DNA from: Methanobacteriota archaeon
GTDB lineage: Archaea; Thermoplasmatota; Poseidoniia; MGIII; CG-Epi1
Direction: 5' to 3'
Length of the DNA: 7,097 nt
Assembly (NCBI GenBank): GCA_014240055.1
Contig: JAAZXP010000049.1
Span: 1-7,097, forward strand
This document shows, in pieces, positions 4,907 to 7,097 of this stretch. Position numbers and translations under genes: made by a program. Below the pieces are notes generated by a model. That model had not been told where the DNA came from, did not search any database, and saw only the letters and a list, made by a program, of their open reading frames with translations. Every line of letters begins with the position of its first letter. Within the stretch, counting starts at the first letter, position 1.

Positions 4907-5680
4907 ATGGAAGAGAAGAAAGGCACCTTCAAAGAATGTTGTTTTTTTGTTAAAACTAACACTGAAAAATTAGATCAAGGAACTCTTTTGAAACTGTATT
5001 CTTACTACAAACAAACAACAAAAGGAGACGCAACAGGCGCAAGACCAGGCATTCTTAGTATGAAAGCTAGAGCTAAATATGACGCATGGGCAAATCTTTC
5101 TGGAATGACTAAGGAAAAAGCACAAGAAAAATATATTGAAGTAGTACAGAAATTAACAATTGTAGAACAGGCTCCTTCTACTTTTGAAGATAAGCACTCT
5201 CTTGCTAAGAAGATGCTCAATAAGGCCTTGGATCCGGTGGAATATCTTGAAATTAAAGAATTGTGGAAAGTACACTCTATTGCTGAAGATAATAGAGACA
5301 TTGAAGGATTAATGTCTACATTGACAGAAGATTGTAGGTATGAGATTCCGCAAATTGGAAAGACATATGAAAACAAAGAAGGAGCAACTCAATTTTATCA
5401 TGATTTACTAGGGGCCTTTCCAGATATTGTGTTTAACTTAACGCAGATATATATTAGTCCACAAGGAGTAGTAGAGGAAGCAACAGTAAAAGCAACACAC
5501 GAAAAAGATTGGTTGGTAATTCCTGCTTCAGGAGAGCCTGTTGAATTTGAAGTCGCTATTTTCTTTCCTTGGGACTCCAAAGTAAAAAGATTTAAGGGAG
5601 AAAGAGTTTACTTTAATTTTGATAGAAAATTCTACAAAAAGTATGGGATGGAACCACCATTTCCCGAGCTCAAAAAATAA
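4907..5680 (+). CDS. Acyl-CoA-binding protein (ACBP) domain fused to a SnoaL/NTF2-like domain
   Basis: This 257-residue, two-domain, apparently cytosolic protein starts with a complete ACBP four-helix domain (about 5-84). Key acyl-CoA-contacting residues of bovine ACBP (Y28, Y31, K32, K54, Y73) are all present at a constant +3 offset: Y31, Y34, K35, K57 and Y76, within LYSYYKQTTKGD, RAKYDAW and EKYIEVV. ACBPs bind long-chain acyl-CoA and buffer or deliver it. After a charged linker (about 85-115), residues 116-250 form a SnoaL/NTF2-like cone: an ELWKVHSIAEDNRDIEGLMS helix, TEDCRYEIP, a FYHDLLGAFPDI segment, then curved beta strands. SnoaL-like domains hold small hydrophobic ligands or act as cyclases/isomerases; no specific catalytic set is evident. 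The TAA stop overlaps the ATG of the SOUL gene by one base, so they form an operon. The ACBP call is very secure, the second domain is good, and the joint function is unknown. Confidence 0.88.
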   Translation: MEEKKGTFKECCFFVKTNTEKLDQGTLLKLYSYYKQTTKGDATGARPGILSMKARAKYDAWANLSGMTKEKAQEKYIEVVQKLTIVEQAPSTFEDKHSLAKKMLNKALDPVEYLEIKELWKVHSIAEDNRDIEGLMSTLTEDCRYEIPQIGKTYENKEGATQFYHDLLGAFPDIVFNLTQIYISPQGVVEEATVKATHEKDWLVIPASGEPVEFEVAIFFPWDSKVKRFKGERVYFNFDRKFYKKYGMEPPFPELKK

Positions 5681-6195
5681 TGGCAGCAAAATTAAATCAA
5701 CCGGAATACGAGCTTATTGAGAAAGATGGTAAAATCGAAATTCGTGAGTATTCAAAGTATGTAATTGCAAAAACATCTATTAAACAGATAGAAATGAATC
5801 AAAATAATAATATGTTTAGAACATTAGCCAGTTATATTTTCGGGAGCAATTCTAAGAATCAGTCGATTCCTATGACCGCCCCTGTTATAACACAAAGTAC
5901 CAATACCAATTATGACATGATTTTTTTTATGTTAGATGCTCAAAAACCAGAAGAGTTACCTACTCCAAATGATCAAAGAATATCTTTAGAACAGATGGAA
6001 ATAGGAAAAACAATATCTATTAGTTTTGGTATGTGGGCAACGGAAAAAAGAATTCAAAATTATAAAGAAAAATTAGACAATTATATCAACCAAAAGAAAA
6101 TCCAAGTTCAATCGCCATTAATGGTTGCCCAATATAATTCCCCTTGGGCTTTACCTCCTTTTAGGAAAAATGAACTACTTTACACAATTGAATGA
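5680..6195 (+). CDS. SOUL family heme-binding protein
   Basis: The 171-residue protein matches the SOUL/HEBP family of heme- or tetrapyrrole-binding proteins nearly end to end. It has YELIEKDGKIEIREY (10-24), the FRTLASYIFGSN segment (46-57), IPMTAPV (63-69), which is the family hallmark, a FGMWATEKRI helix-entry region (116-125), and a closing YNSPWALPPFRKNEL (152-165). Length is typical for a single-domain prokaryotic member. No signal peptide or membrane anchor is present, so it should be cytosolic. Heme ligands vary in this family and cannot be assigned here. Its ATG overlaps the stop of the ACBP-SnoaL gene (TAATG), so it is translated from the same message. Pairing with an acyl-CoA binder suggests a shared hydrophobic-ligand theme, but no reaction is implied by the sequence. 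Confidence 0.9.
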   Translation: MAAKLNQPEYELIEKDGKIEIREYSKYVIAKTSIKQIEMNQNNNMFRTLASYIFGSNSKNQSIPMTAPVITQSTNTNYDMIFFMLDAQKPEELPTPNDQRISLEQMEIGKTISISFGMWATEKRIQNYKEKLDNYINQKKIQVQSPLMVAQYNSPWALPPFRKNELLYTIE

Positions 6196-6213
6196 TTATT
6201 AAAAAATCTCCCG

Positions 6214-6225
6214 ATTAAACTAAAA
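6214..6225 (+). promoter_or_regulatory. A/T-rich promoter candidate before top6A
   Basis: The 50-base gap after the SOUL gene contains ATTAAACTAAAA, centred about 26 bases before the ATG at 6246, which again fits a leaderless start. AGGGAG (6238-6243) lies only two bases before the ATG, too close for a standard Shine-Dalgarno site. The box indicates that top6A is transcribed separately from the ACBP-SOUL operon. Confidence 0.35.
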
Positions 6226-6245
6226 CCCCCACCCAATAGGGAGCT

Positions 6246-7097
6246 ATGGCGACGGCCGTACATGAGTTAGAACAGATAGCTGAACAAATTTACAAGCAAC
6301 TAAGCACTGGTAAAATACCAGAGATGTCAATTCCTACAAGAAGTAAGAATAACATAATCTTTGATGAAAAAGATAAAGTTTGGAAATATGGCAAATCTGA
6401 AACAACAAGAACTGCGAAAAAATTAGATGGAGCCTATATGCTCCTCAGAACAACTTATCTTTTAGATTTTATTCGAGAGATGTCGAGTCAAAGTAAATCT
6501 TCAACTTTAAGAGAATTGTATTATATTTCTGAAGCTTGGGAGTTAGGAAAATTTCACGCACAAGATGAATCTAACAAATTAATAGAAGATTTAGAAATCA
6601 TTACGCATTTCCAGAGAGAAGATTTTAAAATTAGACCAGAGGACGATGGCGCTAAAGTTTTAGGAGATGTAACGATTACTGAGATAAATCGTAAGGGAAA
6701 TCCTATGAGAATAAATTGCCGTGATGATGTAGGCGATACTGGCTACAACATACCTTACAATGTCGAAGATACTAAGATCACATTTAATGATTTTGGAAAT
6801 TCGAAATGTATTATCGCCATAGAAACAGGAGGAATGTTTGATCGCTTAGTGGAAAACGGATTCGATGAAACTCATGACGCAATTTTAGTTCACATCAAAG
6901 GCCAACCAGCTCGCTCAACTCGTCGCTTTTTACAAAGAATGCATAAAGCCTCAGGACTTCCACTACTTTTGTTCACAGATGCCGATCCGTGGTCTTATCG
7001 GATTTACAGTTCAGTTGCCTATGGAGCTATCAAAACAGCACATATATCTCATATTTTAGCCACCCCCTCTGCAAGATATCTAGGAGTAACACCTTCT
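6246..7097 (+). CDS. top6A: DNA topoisomerase VI subunit A, 5' part (truncated by window edge)
   Basis: This is the archaeal Spo11 homologue, the DNA-cleaving subunit of the type IIB topoisomerase. With Top6B (an ATPase) it passes one duplex through another to relax and decatenate DNA. The frame is open for 284 codons to the right edge; the full protein is usually about 360-370 residues, so roughly the last 80 are missing. Visible elements are the winged-helix (CAP-like) segment with STLRELYYISE (86-96), where Y93 is the expected DNA-attacking Tyr, then the Toprim domain. Toprim has E193 in AIETGGMFDRL and D245/D247 in FTDADPWSYRIY, all metal-binding positions intact. The more usual DGDPWG is DADPWS here. 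KTAHISHILATPSARYLGVTPS follows the family near its C-terminal third. In many archaea top6B lies next to top6A; here the upstream neighbour is not top6B, and the downstream side is outside the window. Confidence 0.95.
   Translation, partial: MATAVHELEQIAEQIYKQLSTGKIPEMSIPTRSKNNIIFDEKDKVWKYGKSETTRTAKKLDGAYMLLRTTYLLDFIREMSSQSKSSTLRELYYISEAWELGKFHAQDESNKLIEDLEIITHFQREDFKIRPEDDGAKVLGDVTITEINRKGNPMRINCRDDVGDTGYNIPYNVEDTKITFNDFGNSKCIIAIETGGMFDRLVENGFDETHDAILVHIKGQPARSTRRFLQRMHKASGLPLLLFTDADPWSYRIYSSVAYGAIKTAHISHILATPSARYLGVTPS

Noticed and set aside
5005..5580. Minus-strand open frames opposite the ACBP-SnoaL gene
   Set aside because: They are shadows of a strongly conserved coding sequence, with no motif or start signal of their own.

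Overview
The window looks like a low-GC archaeal chromosome segment. Three genes point to Archaea: an archaeal-type 4-phosphopantoate--beta-alanine ligase (1619-2326), a SelB/EF1A-like protein of the archaeal 'SelB-like' kind (2323-3306), and the 5' part of the DNA topoisomerase VI A subunit (6246 to the right edge). Promoter architecture agrees: several genes have a TATA-like A/T box centred about 25 nt before the start codon, no leader and no Shine-Dalgarno sequence. A planktonic euryarchaeon related to the Thermoplasmatota (marine group II/III-like) would fit the mix of archaeal core genes with bacterial/eukaryotic-type accessory genes, but that placement is inference.

Left part (1-3306, all + strand): the C-terminal part of an M14-type zinc carboxypeptidase cut by the left edge; a DUF3147-like small membrane protein; then a tight three-gene unit of a second small membrane protein, the CoA-biosynthesis ligase and the SelB-like protein. 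The last two are joined by a direct TAA/TTG junction and a 4-base TTGA overlap.

Middle (3307-4721): a six-helix membrane protein resembling the AIG1/ADTRP (FAR-17a) lipid hydrolases on the + strand. It overlaps tail-to-tail by 9 bases with a metallo-beta-lactamase-fold hydrolase of the persulfide dioxygenase/glyoxalase II kind on the - strand. The hydrolase's metal motif is HxHxDR instead of HxHxDH.

Right part (4722-7097): a divergent promoter region of about 185 bases with two short palindromes. It leads into a two-gene operon, an acyl-CoA-binding protein (ACBP) domain fused to a SnoaL/NTF2-like domain followed by a SOUL heme-binding protein (1-base TAATG overlap). Top6A then begins and runs off the right edge.

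The most notable point is the 3375-6195 block. It places an AIG1-like membrane hydrolase, a thiol/persulfide-type MBL enzyme, an ACBP-SnoaL fusion and a SOUL protein together between archaeal housekeeping genes. AIG1 and ACBP are known mainly for handling fatty-acyl esters and acyl-CoA, which is unexpected in an organism presumed to have isoprenoid-ether membranes. A shared acyl/heme-lipid function is a hypothesis only. There is no gene-free stretch above 300 bases, and I saw no tRNA, rRNA, CRISPR array or mobile element.
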